From the NCBI RefSeq assembly GCF_046773475.1, contig NZ_CP177239.1, positions 1 to 64,000 of the forward strand: a stretch of 64,000 nt of DNA, read 5' to 3'. Below, piece by piece: positions 1 to 8,142 of this stretch. The position numbers were made by a program, and so were the translations under genes. Under the pieces are notes generated by a model. That model saw only the letters and a list, made by a program, of their open reading frames with translations. It was not told the DNA's origin and did no database searches. Each line of letters begins with the position of its first letter. Position 1 is the first letter of the stretch. This DNA comes from Nitratireductor aquimarinus. GTDB taxonomy: Bacteria > Pseudomonadota > Alphaproteobacteria > Rhizobiales > Rhizobiaceae.

Positions 1-392
1 CCGGCAACCGATGAGCAGAGCGAAGTCCATTCGCAGCCAAGGCATGCCTGGCGTGTCGCGCCTCTGGCGAAGCTGGTCCGCATCCGGTCGAGGAGCTTTC
101 GGTCGGGCGTCAGCAAATGGCCGATTTCGACTGGTTGTCCCAGCCAGCGTGTCAGCGCCCCTGCGGCGCGCCGGTCGCGTTCGCGGACGCTGCCATTCAG
201 GCAATGCGGCGTTGCCTCTTCCGCGATGAGGGGCTGGCAGATGTCGTCCGGACCGTCGACGATCAGGATCTGCTCACCTGCGTTGAGGCGTTCGATGATC
301 CGGTCGTAATTGGCGGTGAAGGCGGGGCTGTAGCCCCGCCCGACATAGGTCAGCATGCACAGGAGATGGTGTGCACGCAGCCGCACCGTCAT
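1..392 (-). CDS. DUF1284 domain-containing protein (3' end cut by window edge)
   Basis: The reading frame starts MTVRLRAHHLLC and stays open to the window edge, so about 130 residues are seen and the C-terminus is missing. The LRAHHLLC opening and scattered cysteines (PHCLNG, then CLGCEWTSLC near the edge) match my recollection of DUF1284, a small cysteine-rich family of unknown function. The cysteine pattern suggests a metal or Fe-S site, which is inference. The ATG overlaps the bioY stop by one base (TAATG), implying translational coupling and one BioR-controlled transcript. That links it to biotin uptake by context only. It is too short for a strong case on any enzymatic role. Confidence 0.7.
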   Translation of the reverse strand, partial: MTVRLRAHHLLCMLTYVGRGYSPAFTANYDRIIERLNAGEQILIVDGPDDICQPLIAEEATPHCLNGSVRERDRRAAGALTRWLGQPVEIGHLLTPDRKLLDRMRTSFARGATRQACLGCEWTSLCSSVA

Positions 393-994
393 TACGCATC
401 GCCCCGTTTTGCGGTGCGCGAGAGCGCCACCAGCGACGCAGCGCCCAGTGCCGATTTCAGGATTGCGCCGATAATAAAGGGGGTGACGCCAAGCATGATT
501 GCCTTTTCGAGGCCGATCATGCCGGCAAGCCACAGACCGCCCATGGCGAGGCAGAGGGCGTTCGCGGCCAGCATGGAGGTGAAGGCAAGGAGCGGGCGCT
601 GCGCATTCCAGCCGCGTTCCGTGAGTGCGCCGACGAGCAGCGCCATAAGCGGGAATGAGGCGAGATAGCCGCCCGTCGGGCCTGCGAAATGCGCAAGGCC
701 GCCTGCGCCGCCGGCCAGAACCGGCATGCCGATCATGGCTTCGCCGAGCCATGCGAGCACCGTCAGGGTGCCGAGCCTTGCGCCGTAAAGTGCGCCGATC
801 ATGGCGACGGCGAATGTCTGCATGGTCACGGGGACGGGCACCATTGGAACTTCGATGCGTGACGCCACTGCCAGAAAGAGCGTACCGAGCACGACTGCGC
901 CGGCCTTGAAGGCGAGCGACTTCTCGTTGAGCCGGAGTGCGCCGGCATGGCCGATGAGGCCGGTGGTCTGCTGTGAAGCTAAGCTATGAGGCAT
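392..994 (-). CDS. bioY: Biotin transporter BioY (ECF S component)
   Basis: A 200-residue hydrophobic protein with about six membrane segments and the BioY signature: VPMVPVPVTMQTF around residues 49-61 and GGAGGL followed by GPTGGYL around 95-111. BioY binds biotin in the inner membrane, alone or with BioMN-type energizing subunits; no bioM or bioN is visible here. I chose ATG at 994, which follows a purine-rich GAGAGAG. A TTG at 1006 extends the frame by four codons but almost touches the BioR box. The gene lies 210 bp downstream of bioR on the same strand, and the BioR box at 1008-1017 directly precedes it, so repression by biotinyl-state sensing is expected. Confidence 0.93.
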   Translation of the reverse strand: MPHSLASQQTTGLIGHAGALRLNEKSLAFKAGAVVLGTLFLAVASRIEVPMVPVPVTMQTFAVAMIGALYGARLGTLTVLAWLGEAMIGMPVLAGGAGGLAHFAGPTGGYLASFPLMALLVGALTERGWNAQRPLLAFTSMLAANALCLAMGGLWLAGMIGLEKAIMLGVTPFIIGAILKSALGAASLVALSRTAKRGDA

Positions 995-1007
995 GGTCTC
1001 TCTCAAA

Positions 1008-1017
1008 TTATAGATAA
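1008..1017. promoter_or_regulatory. BioR operator upstream of bioY
   Basis: TTATAGATAA, the reverse complement of the published alphaproteobacterial BioR box TTATCTATAA. It sits 14 bp upstream of the bioY ATG. The same 10-mer recurs at the bioR start, and bioR itself is the adjacent gene. Confidence 0.9.
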
Positions 1018-1204
1018 TTATGAGTGTTCATCTATTATTGAGTCCATATTCGCGCCGGCTTGGCAAGGGGGTGTGCAAAATCTCACGCATTGCGTCTTCT
1101 GCGCTGCGCCCAGACGCAATTGCGCCACGGCAGTGCAGTGTGACGCTCGGAGAACAGGTTGGACGCGATTTTGGTGGTGGCCGTCGGGCCGGAATGAGCC
1201 TTAA

Positions 1205-1870
1205 TTAGCCTTCGATCACGAAGGCTTCGCGTCGCTTGCCGGATGCGGTTTCAACTGGCCTGCGTCCGATCCATTGCACATGCCGCGCGAGCACGGCCGA
1301 GGCCGCATCCACTTCGCCGCGCCGCAGGTGCTCAAGGATCGCGCGATGGTCGCGGTCCGTGCGGGTTTCCCAGTTCGAGCGCCAGGCCGAAAAAAGAAAG
1401 CGCGCGCTTGCCGCATGCAGATCGTCGATCGCCGCCAGCAGGCGGGGCATGCTGCACGGCGTGAGCAGAAGCCTGTGAAACCGCCGGTTTGCGGTCTCCC
1501 ACGCGATCACGTCGCGCGCCTGATCGCCTTCAAGGATTGCCTCTTCCGCAGCTTTGAGGATTGCCGGTGTCAGGTGCTGTGCTGCGTTGCGCAGGGCGAG
1601 AACTTCGAGCGCGGCGCGCATCTCAGCCACTTCGCGCACCTGGTTCAGATCGAACGCCGCCACCCTCACGCCGCGGCGCGGTTCGCTCTTGGCGAGCCCC
1701 TGCGCTTCGAGCAGCCGAAAGGCCTCGCGCACGGGCACATGGCTTGCGCCAAATTCTTCGGCTATGTGGTCCTGCCGCAGGCGTGCACCCGGCTCCAGCG
1801 CGCCGGAGACGATGCGGTCGGCAAGCGTGCGCGCGATCTGTGCGGCTTTGGTCTCTTTGCGATCACTCAT
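1205..1870 (-). CDS. bioR: GntR-family biotin regulator BioR
   Basis: A 221-residue FadR-subfamily GntR repressor. The winged helix-turn-helix spans about residues 8-70 (SGALEPGARLRQDHIAEEF, then VPVREAFRLLEAQGL), and an all-helical FCD domain follows from about 75. The frame is open upstream to 1975, but ATG at 1870 gives the normal family length and removes a basic low-complexity prefix. A perfect BioR box lies 2 bp upstream of this ATG, where a ribosome site would be, so the mRNA may be nearly leaderless and the gene autorepressed. Identity as BioR, not a generic FCD regulator, rests on the two boxes and the adjacent bioY. Confidence 0.92.
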   Translation of the reverse strand: MSDRKETKAAQIARTLADRIVSGALEPGARLRQDHIAEEFGASHVPVREAFRLLEAQGLAKSEPRRGVRVAAFDLNQVREVAEMRAALEVLALRNAAQHLTPAILKAAEEAILEGDQARDVIAWETANRRFHRLLLTPCSMPRLLAAIDDLHAASARFLFSAWRSNWETRTDRDHRAILEHLRRGEVDAASAVLARHVQWIGRRPVETASGKRREAFVIEG

Positions 1871-1872
1871 GA

Positions 1873-1882
1873 TTATAGATAA
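1873..1882. promoter_or_regulatory. BioR operator at bioR start (autoregulation)
   Basis: TTATAGATAA, identical to the box before bioY, ending 2 bp from the bioR ATG. BioR bound here would block either initiation of transcription or the ribosome site. No Shine-Dalgarno sequence is visible between box and ATG. Confidence 0.9.
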
Positions 1883-1974
1883 TTTGCTTCGCGCTGATTT
1901 GTCGAGCCATCTTTCTCGCTTCCCCGTTCGGCTTCGGATAGATGGGCGGCTCGCCCGACGCTTGACGGATTTCA

Positions 1975-1985
1975 TATCCGGGATA
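1975..1985. promoter_or_regulatory. Inverted repeat before XRE-cupin gene (candidate operator)
   Basis: TATCC-G-GGATA, a perfect 5-1-5 palindrome ending 11 bp before the ATG of the XRE-cupin regulator. Position and symmetry suit autoregulation. There is no second copy to support it. Confidence 0.3.
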
Positions 1986-1996
1986 ATTTCTCAAAT

Positions 1997-2569
1997 ATGG
2001 ATTCTATCTCGATACCCGACCCCGCGATTGATCAGCGCATTGCCGGGCGCCTGCGGGCGCTGCGTCAGGAGCGTGGCTGGTCGCTTGACGATCTTGCCGG
2101 TCGCAGTGGCGTCAGTCGCGCCACGCTTTCGCGGCTTGAGAATGCGGAGGTGAGCGCCACGGCCAATGTGCTGGGCAGGCTCTGCGCCGCTTATGGCATG
2201 ACGCTCTCGCGGCTGATGCATCTCGTGGAAGACGATTTCCCGCCGCTGGCGCCACGCGCGGCGCAGGCGCTTTGGGAAGATGCGCAGTCCGGGTTCGTTC
2301 GCCGCGTCGTCTCGCCACCGGCCCGTGCGCTTGCCGGAGAGGTGATGGAGGGGTGCCTGCGTCCGGGCGCTTCCGTCTCATATGATGGTCCGCCGCGCCC
2401 GGGCCTGGAGCATCATCTCGTCATGCTTGAAGGTGCGCTCCGCATCACGGTCGATGGTGCTGTTCATATGGTTCATCCGGGCGATTGCCTTCGCTATCAG
2501 CTGCGCGGTCCCAGCCGTTTCGAGGCCGGGAAAGAGGGCGGCGCGCGCTATCTCCTCTTTACGGTGTGA
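1997..2569 (+). CDS. XRE-family regulator with C-terminal cupin domain
   Basis: A 190-residue protein. Residues about 14-70 form an XRE helix-turn-helix (RLRALRQERGWSLDDLAGRSG, then SRATLSRLENAEVSAT). Residues about 115-188 form a small cupin (LEHHLVMLEGALRITVDGAVHMVHPGDCLRYQL). Proteins of this architecture usually sense a small ligand in the cupin barrel and regulate an adjacent metabolic or acetyltransferase gene. The next gene, a GNAT, starts 2 bp after the stop, so it is probably the partner. It is divergent from bioR with about 126 bp between starts. Ligand unknown. Confidence 0.88.
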   Translation: MDSISIPDPAIDQRIAGRLRALRQERGWSLDDLAGRSGVSRATLSRLENAEVSATANVLGRLCAAYGMTLSRLMHLVEDDFPPLAPRAAQALWEDAQSGFVRRVVSPPARALAGEVMEGCLRPGASVSYDGPPRPGLEHHLVMLEGALRITVDGAVHMVHPGDCLRYQLRGPSRFEAGKEGGARYLLFTV

Positions 2570-2571
2570 CC

Positions 2572-3114
2572 ATGCAGGAGGCCGCCGCCTTTTCGATAGA
2601 CCGTCTCGACGCTCCACAGGCTGAAGGAATGCTGCCCGAACTGGCGTCCCTTCTTCATGCATGCGTGCATGACGGGGCAAGCGTCGGCTTTGTCCTGCCC
2701 TTTGATGTGCATGAGGCGGAGGGCTTCTGGCGTGAAAAGATCCTGCCTGCGGTCAGATCCGGTGATCGCGTGCTGTTCGTGGCGCGACAGGGGGCGGTGC
2801 TCGCGGGAACGGTTCATCTTGTGGTGGACATGCCGCCCAATCAGCCGCACCGGGCAGAAGTCTCCAAGCTTCTGGTCAGTCCGGCGTTCCGTCGTCGCGG
2901 GCTCGCCCGCTCCTTGATGCTCGCGCTCGAGGCCGAAGCCCGCATGCGTGGCCGCAGCCTCATCACGCTCGACACCCGCACGGGCGACAGCGCCGAGCCG
3001 CTTTACGCAGCACTTGGTTACGCGGTTTCGGGCGTCATTCCGGATTTTTGCCGCGATCCCTTTGATGATCGTCTCGACCCAACGACGGTGATGTACAAGC
3101 GGTTGGAGGTCTAG
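2572..3114 (+). CDS. GNAT family N-acetyltransferase
   Basis: A 180-residue acetyltransferase. The acetyl-CoA pyrophosphate loop is VSPAFRRRGLARSLMLALE (about residues 102-120), and the late strand-helix LYAALGYAVSG is typical of GNATs. It lies 2 bp after the XRE-cupin stop; a GTG at 2566 could give a start overlapping that stop. This spacing implies one transcript and coupled translation. Substrate is unknown. The XRE-cupin plus GNAT pairing is common in proteobacteria and is often linked to detoxification or amine acetylation, an inference here. Confidence 0.88.
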   Translation: MQEAAAFSIDRLDAPQAEGMLPELASLLHACVHDGASVGFVLPFDVHEAEGFWREKILPAVRSGDRVLFVARQGAVLAGTVHLVVDMPPNQPHRAEVSKLLVSPAFRRRGLARSLMLALEAEARMRGRSLITLDTRTGDSAEPLYAALGYAVSGVIPDFCRDPFDDRLDPTTVMYKRLEV

Positions 3115-3260
3115 GGTCAGGGCCCTGTTTTCCGTGGGCGGACGGTGCTCCACCTCACGCGCCTGACACCGTTGCGAACAGATCGTGATGGCGTTGATGG
3201 AACCCGCACATGGTACCCGCGCTTGTCCACGGGGGTGGTTCCAAGTCTGCGGAAGAGAAT

Positions 3261-4493
3261 ATGCGACGCCTGGAAATACTGGACGGCATGCGAGGATATT
3301 TCCTCGTCTTCATGGTGTTGAACCACCTGACCTTTGCCGGCGGATATCTGCTGGTCAAATTCAATCACGGCGAACTGGGATATGTGCAGGATGCGCAGGG
3401 CTTCGTGTTCCTGTCCGGCCTGCTTGTCGGCATGGTCTATGCGCGCCGCATGCTCCGCGATGGTTATGCTGCGGGTGCGGCGAAGGTGAGAAAGCGCGCT
3501 TTCGAGATCTATCGCTATGCGGTGGCCTGCCTCGCGATCGTCTTTCTGCTCGGCTTCGTGCTCAGCGCCTCTTCCACCTATTGGGAGCCGTGGCTCTGGG
3601 ATCTCGCCGAACACAATCCGTTCTATGCGCTGGCCTCGCTGCTTCTGCTCTACCAGCCCACCTATATGGATATCCTGCCGCAATACATCGTCTACATGCT
3701 GGTGTCGCCGCCGCTGATCTGGCTTTGCGTCACCGGGCGCTGGATGTGGGTTGCGGCACTGTCCGCGTTTCTCTGGGCGGCCGTTCAGCTGGGCCTTCAC
3801 TTCCCCGTTGCAGGCGGCATTCGCGCGCTGCTTGAGCGGGTGCATGAGGGCGAGATGTTTCGCACGGCCTTTAATGTGCTTGCCTGGCAGGCGGTCTTCA
3901 TGTCGGGCCTCGTTCTCGGTGCGCTCACCGCTACCGGCAGGATCGACTGGGAAAAGGTGATGAACCCGAAGCGCACGGCGCTCGTCTGGCTGGCCTTCGC
4001 TCTGGTGCTGGTCTTCATGGGTTTCCGCTTCGGTTTCACTTTCAAGCTTCTGCCCGAGCCGATGATGGAGCGCTTCAGGAGCCTCGACAATCGAACCGAG
4101 TTCAGCTTCGTCTATCTGGTGAACTTCATGGCCACCGGTTACCTCGTGGCCTGGATGGTCATGGCGGGGTCACTCGCGGACAACCGGATCGTGCGGGCGC
4201 TCGGCAATGGCCTGCGCTGGATATTCAGCCTTTCCTTCCTGCGGCTGATCGGTCGCCATTCACTGCAGGTCTATGCCTGGCACGTGATCGTCATCTACCT
4301 CCTGAAAGGGTTCGAGCATCACTATGGTCCGTTCTCGGAGTGGACCAAGACGGCGATTGCGCTCTCGGCCATTACTTCGCTTGCCGTGCCGGCGCTTTAT
4401 CGCGAGCGCGCAACCTATTTCGGCAGGGTTCCTTTTCTGCGTGACCGGGCCTCGTCTGATGACGTGAAAGCCCGGGCCGCACCCGCCAAGTGA
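3261..4493 (+). CDS. opgC: OpgC-type membrane acyltransferase (glucan succinylation)
   Basis: A 410-residue polytopic membrane protein with roughly ten transmembrane segments. It opens MRRLEILDGMRGYFLVFMVLNH, the DGxRG and N/H elements of OpgC acyltransferases, which add succinyl or similar groups to osmoregulated periplasmic glucans. I chose ATG 3261 because GGAAGAG sits just upstream; an ATG at 3210 is open but would add a non-membrane prefix. The next gene encodes an OpgG/OpgD glucan protein 67 bp downstream, supporting the assignment. A CCGCCG-TC-CGGCGG hairpin at 4495-4508 lies between them. No opgH glucosyltransferase is in the window. Confidence 0.87.
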   Translation: MRRLEILDGMRGYFLVFMVLNHLTFAGGYLLVKFNHGELGYVQDAQGFVFLSGLLVGMVYARRMLRDGYAAGAAKVRKRAFEIYRYAVACLAIVFLLGFVLSASSTYWEPWLWDLAEHNPFYALASLLLLYQPTYMDILPQYIVYMLVSPPLIWLCVTGRWMWVAALSAFLWAAVQLGLHFPVAGGIRALLERVHEGEMFRTAFNVLAWQAVFMSGLVLGALTATGRIDWEKVMNPKRTALVWLAFALVLVFMGFRFGFTFKLLPEPMMERFRSLDNRTEFSFVYLVNFMATGYLVAWMVMAGSLADNRIVRALGNGLRWIFSLSFLRLIGRHSLQVYAWHVIVIYLLKGFEHHYGPFSEWTKTAIALSAITSLAVPALYRERATYFGRVPFLRDRASSDDVKARAAPAK

Positions 4494-4560
4494 TCCGCCG
4501 TCCGGCGGTTCGCGCAATTTCACTCCAGCATTTCATGAATGAGCAAGGGACTGTACATCC

Positions 4561-6147
4561 ATGACCGATCTTAACCGACGGGATTTTCTTTCGTTCGCGC
4601 TGTCGTCTTCTGTGGTCGCAGGACTGTCGGGCAGCGCGTTTGCCGCAGCCGAAGCGCCGGGGCTGACCTTCGGTCCCGCAAAGACCTTCAGCTTCGATGC
4701 ACTGAAAGAAGAGGCCGGGGCGCTGGCCGCGGCCCCGTGGCAGGATGGCCGCTCGCCCCATGGCGAGATCCTTGAGCAGATCGATTACGACGCCTTTCAG
4801 AAGATTCGTTTTCGCAAGGATCATGCGCTCTGGGCGGATGGGAAAGGCGGCGCGCCGGTGCAGTTCTTCCATCTCGGGCGCTACTTTCAGGAACCGGTTC
4901 TCATGCATGTCGTGGAGAATGGCGAGGCGCGGGAAGTGCTTTACCGGCCGGATTATTTCGATCTGCCCGAAGATCATCCCGCGCGCGAACTGCCCGACAA
5001 TATCGGTTTCTCCGGCTTCCGCCTGCATGAGCCGTCGCAGAAGACCGACTGGCTGGCATTCCTCGGCGCATCCTATTTCCGGTCTTCAGGCGAGCTGAAC
5101 CAGTATGGTCTCTCCGCGCGTGGTCTTGCCATCGACACGGCCCTGCCGAAGCCGGAGGAGTTTCCCCGGTTCAGCCGCATCTGGCTTGAGCGCGTGGAGG
5201 GAGAGCCGGACCGCGTTCTGGTCTATGCGCTGCTCGACAGTCCCGGTATCACTGGCGCATATCGTTTTGACTGTGCGCGGGGCGACGGCCCGGTGATGGA
5301 TGTCTCGTCCTGGCTCTATCCGCGCAAAACCGTCGAGCGGCTGGGCGTTGCGCCGCTCACCTCCATGTACTGGTATTCCGAAACGAACCGAAAACAGGCT
5401 GTCGACTGGCGGCCGGAAATCCACGATTCCGACGGGCTTGCCATCTGGATGGGTAATGGCGAGCGCCTCTGGCGGCCGCTCAACAATCCGCCCGAAACCG
5501 TCACCAATGCCTTCATGGATGAGCGCCCGCGCGGTTTCGGCCTGCTGCAGCGCGACCGTGATTTCGACCACTATCAGGATGACGGCGTCTTCTACGAGCG
5601 ACGTCCCTCCGCCTGGATCGAGCCGGTCAATGAGTGGGCTTCCGGTCAGGTGCAGCTTGTCGAAATACCCACCGATGACGAGATCCACGACAACATTGTC
5701 ATGTATTGGGTGCCGGATGCTCCGGTCGAGCCGGGCAAGCCGCTCCAGTTCGATTATCGTCTTTACTGGACGGCCGACGAGCCTTTCCCGGCAGAGCTCG
5801 GGCGCGTCATGGCGACCTATACCGGCACTGGCGGCATTCCCGGCCAGCCGCGTCCGGAAAACACGACCCGCTTCGTGGTTGACTATCGCGGTGGAGAGGT
5901 GGGCGCGCTGGAGCGCGGCGATGCCGAGCCGGTGGTTGATCTCTCACGCGGCGAGGTGACGCTGGCGGACGCCCATCCCGTTGTCGGTCAGCCGGGCCTC
6001 TACCGCGCTTTCTTCGATGCGCGGATTGAGGGTACGGACCCCGTCGATATGCGCATGTATGTGAAGGGCGGGGATGACCGCGCGCTGACCGAGACATGGC
6101 TCTATCAGTATTTCCCGAACCGGGATGATGTCAGAGGCGGGGCCTGA
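4561..6147 (+). CDS. opgG: Periplasmic glucan biosynthesis protein OpgG/OpgD family
   Basis: A 528-residue exported protein. The N-terminus NRRDFLSFAL followed by a hydrophobic stretch and AFA is a twin-arginine signal with cleavage near residue 28. The mature protein has the full MdoG fold: FDALKEEA, RFRKDHALW, YFRSSGELNQYGLSARGLAID, and TSMYWY near the middle. OpgG and OpgD are beta-1,2-glucan-active proteins that shape osmoregulated periplasmic glucans. In E. coli the Tat-exported member is OpgD, so opgD is an equally fair name. It follows opgC, so the two probably make and decorate the same glucan. Confidence 0.9.
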   Translation: MTDLNRRDFLSFALSSSVVAGLSGSAFAAAEAPGLTFGPAKTFSFDALKEEAGALAAAPWQDGRSPHGEILEQIDYDAFQKIRFRKDHALWADGKGGAPVQFFHLGRYFQEPVLMHVVENGEAREVLYRPDYFDLPEDHPARELPDNIGFSGFRLHEPSQKTDWLAFLGASYFRSSGELNQYGLSARGLAIDTALPKPEEFPRFSRIWLERVEGEPDRVLVYALLDSPGITGAYRFDCARGDGPVMDVSSWLYPRKTVERLGVAPLTSMYWYSETNRKQAVDWRPEIHDSDGLAIWMGNGERLWRPLNNPPETVTNAFMDERPRGFGLLQRDRDFDHYQDDGVFYERRPSAWIEPVNEWASGQVQLVEIPTDDEIHDNIVMYWVPDAPVEPGKPLQFDYRLYWTADEPFPAELGRVMATYTGTGGIPGQPRPENTTRFVVDYRGGEVGALERGDAEPVVDLSRGEVTLADAHPVVGQPGLYRAFFDARIEGTDPVDMRMYVKGGDDRALTETWLYQYFPNRDDVRGGA

Positions 6148-6153
6148 TCCGGC

Positions 6154-6660
6154 TCATCCTCCGGTGAGCCAGTTCGTGCCAAGTGCGGCCAGATAAAGCC
6201 CGACACCGAAGGAGGTGTGGGCGATGAGGCTGCGCAGTCTTGCCGTGTTGGGCGCTGGTGTCTTCGCTGCGGCGATGCCCGCGCCCATGCCGGGCTGCAG
6301 GATGAGAAAGGGCGCAAGCACGGTTATGATGCCCATGGCGAGTGCGGGCAGAAAGCTTGGCTGGCGCGCCCAGCCCAGCCCTGCCATTGCGATCAGAATA
6401 CCGGCGAAGAGCACGCCGATGGCATAGTGTGCGGCCCAGCCGATGGCGCGCTCGCCGGGGATGGGCCGGGCAGCGCCGATAGCCTGATGGCAAAGGGTTC
6501 CCGAGCCGAGATGTCCGATCCAGCGTCCCACCATTGCGTAGTTGAGGGCGGGAATGCCGAAGGCCCGTTTCTGAAACAGCGCCCATAGATCCATGAAGGC
6601 GGTAGCGCCCACGCCGATCAGAAATGCGCGTATGCTGAACTCGATTGCTTCGGCCGTCAT
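6154..6660 (-). CDS. DUF2938 family membrane protein
   Basis: A 168-residue membrane protein with about five hydrophobic segments. The pattern GATAFMDLW, MVGRWIGHLGSGTLCHQAI, HYAIGVLFAG and FLILQPGMGAGIAAAKTPAP matches DUF2938, whose function is unknown. The frame is open to 6774, but ATG 6660 begins the family-like sequence MTAEAIEF. It is convergent with opgG (6 bp between stops) and divergent from an ArsR-rhodanese regulator, with a 15-bp palindrome between the two starts. That arrangement suggests the regulator controls it, which is inference. Confidence 0.85.
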   Translation of the reverse strand: MTAEAIEFSIRAFLIGVGATAFMDLWALFQKRAFGIPALNYAMVGRWIGHLGSGTLCHQAIGAARPIPGERAIGWAAHYAIGVLFAGILIAMAGLGWARQPSFLPALAMGIITVLAPFLILQPGMGAGIAAAKTPAPNTARLRSLIAHTSFGVGLYLAALGTNWLTGG

Positions 6661-6755
6661 GCTTGTTCCGTTTTCTCGTTGCCCTGACCGGGCGTTGCTT
6701 TTTTTTGCCGCACATGGCCGTGTCCAGCGTTTGGGTAGGCGCGCGCAGCAGCACA

Positions 6756-6770
6756 TTTCACTTGGTGAAA
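6756..6770. promoter_or_regulatory. Palindrome in DUF2938/ArsR divergent region (candidate operator)
   Basis: TTTCAC-TTG-GTGAAA, a perfect 6-3-6 inverted repeat midway between the divergent starts at 6660 and 6833. An AT-rich stretch (6781-6810) with ATTCAAT and ATTGAT arms follows and could hold the promoter of the regulator gene. ArsR/SmtB proteins bind such dyads. Confidence 0.4.
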
Positions 6771-6832
6771 GCACTTCACATAAACATTCAATTGTTTTAT
6801 TGATTGATTGCGTAATGAAGGAGGACTTGTCA

Positions 6833-7495
6833 ATGGCGGATCGAACCGGGCAGCAGCTTTATGCCCAGGCGGCGGAGCTTGCCCGCGCGCTCGCAAGCCC
6901 GCACCGCATTGCGCTCTTGGAGCATGTTGCTCAGGGTGAGCGCCCGGTGGAGCGGCTCGCCGCGCTGACAGGGCTTTCCATGGCCAATGCCTCGCAACAT
7001 CTGCAGCATCTTCGGCGTGCCGGCCTCGTTCTGGCCCGGCGCGAGGGCAAGAATGTGCTTTATCGTCTGGGGGAGGGGCCGGTGGTGCCGCTTCTGGCAG
7101 CCCTGCGTGCGCAGGTGGCGCATACTCATGCCGAGGTTATGGCGCTGGTCACCGGGGGCGAAAACGGCATGGGGGCGGTGGAAACCGTCTCGCGTGACGA
7201 GCTTCTCTCGCGCCTGCGCGACGAGACGGTTCTTTTGCTCGATGTCCGCCCGGAGGAGGAGTTTGCGCAGGGGCATCTGCCCGGTGCGGTGAATGTGCCG
7301 CTCGATGCGCTGGAGAAGCGCCTTGCCGAATTGCCGCGAGACCGCGAGGTCATCGCCTATTGTCGCGGCCCCTATTGCATGCTGTCGCTGGACGCCGCCC
7401 TTCTGCTCCAGCGTGAAGGTCTGGCGGCCAGCCGTCTTTCCGATGGTTTCCCGGACTGGAAAGCGGCTGGCCTGCCTGTTGAACGACTGAACTGA
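6833..7495 (+). CDS. ArsR-family regulator fused to rhodanese domain
   Basis: A 220-residue two-domain protein. Residues about 10-95 are an ArsR winged helix (SPHRIALLEHVAQGERPVERL, then LSMANASQHLQHLRRAGLV). Residues about 118-218 are a rhodanese domain with LLLDVRPEEEFAQGHLPGAVN and the active loop CRGPYC at 177-182. Such fusions are thought to sense sulfane sulfur or thiol oxidation. No metal-binding ArsR cysteine motif (CxC) is seen. The start is ATG 6833, 7 bp after a strong AAGGAGGA; an upstream ATG at 6815 overlaps that site. Its divergent neighbour encodes DUF2938. Confidence 0.92.
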   Translation: MADRTGQQLYAQAAELARALASPHRIALLEHVAQGERPVERLAALTGLSMANASQHLQHLRRAGLVLARREGKNVLYRLGEGPVVPLLAALRAQVAHTHAEVMALVTGGENGMGAVETVSRDELLSRLRDETVLLLDVRPEEEFAQGHLPGAVNVPLDALEKRLAELPRDREVIAYCRGPYCMLSLDAALLLQREGLAASRLSDGFPDWKAAGLPVERLN

Positions 7496-7498
7496 GTT

Positions 7499-8068
7499 TC
7501 AGTTCGTGTCAAAGGCTGGCGCCGCCAAGCGCTCCAGATGTGTTCTGAGATCTTTCGGCCAGTTGCTGATCCGGCTCTTGAAGGTTTTTGCATCGCCTGC
7601 ATAGAGCGCGCGCGCCGCTTCCTCGTAGCCGGGTTTGTCGCCGAGCATCGCCATCATGAACCTGTCGGCCGCGGTCTTCGCCCTGCGGATCTGCTCGCGC
7701 GGCATATCGGCTGTGCGGGCCGCGTCCACCAGTTTGCGCAGGGTTGCCGACGCGCCGCCGGGCTGTTCACTGAGCCATTCCCACTGGCGCGGCAGCAAGG
7801 TGATCTCACGGGCCACCACGCCGAGCCTCGGGCGCCCCGGCGCGCGCTTCTCGGGCGCTGCCTCCTGCGGTTTCGGGGCGAGCCGCTCCAGAACCTCGGC
7901 CTCGCTGCCCGTCAGGTTGAAGTCGGTCTGCCGGCCAGTCGCATCATTGAAGATAAGCACATCCGCGCCGGGATAGTCGCTGAGCAATGCTTTGGCTGCC
8001 AGGGCAACCTCGGTTGCGGTGCCGCTGGCGAGAAACTTCTCGCCATGAAAACCTGTGAAGCTGGACAT
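7499..8068 (-). CDS. DUF2239 family protein
   Basis: A 189-residue soluble protein. The N-terminal MSSFTGFHGEKFLASGTATEVALAAK and IFNDATGRQTDFNLTG, a proline-rich linker ending in APGRPRLGVVAREITLLPRQWEWL, and the helical C-terminus match DUF2239, a family without an assigned function. The GRPRLGVVAREITLLPRHW-type segment resembles stretches seen in DNA-binding proteins, so a regulatory role is possible. It is convergent with the rhodanese regulator (3 bp between stops). A striking paired palindrome and a consensus TTGACA lie just upstream at 8100-8142, so expression is tightly controlled by some repressor, possibly itself. Confidence 0.85.
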   Translation of the reverse strand: MSSFTGFHGEKFLASGTATEVALAAKALLSDYPGADVLIFNDATGRQTDFNLTGSEAEVLERLAPKPQEAAPEKRAPGRPRLGVVAREITLLPRQWEWLSEQPGGASATLRKLVDAARTADMPREQIRRAKTAADRFMMAMLGDKPGYEEAARALYAGDAKTFKSRISNWPKDLRTHLERLAAPAFDTN

Positions 8069-8099
8069 CGGGGTGGGGCTCCGTTGAATGTCGAATAGC

Positions 8100-8142
8100 T
8101 TTTACCCGGGTATAATATTTCTGTCAATATACCCGGATAAAA
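8100..8142 (-). promoter_or_regulatory. DUF2239 promoter with twin TACCCGGGTA operators
   Basis: TTTTACCCGGGTATA (8100-8114) and its near-perfect inverted copy (8128-8142) flank TTGACA on the minus strand (8127-8122). A 17-bp spacer from that hexamer leads to a weak TAAAAG. Each arm is itself palindromic: TACCCGGGTA at 8103-8112 and TACCCGGATA at 8130-8139, with centres 27 bp apart. The operators therefore bracket -35 and cover -10. The binding protein is not identified. Confidence 0.65.
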
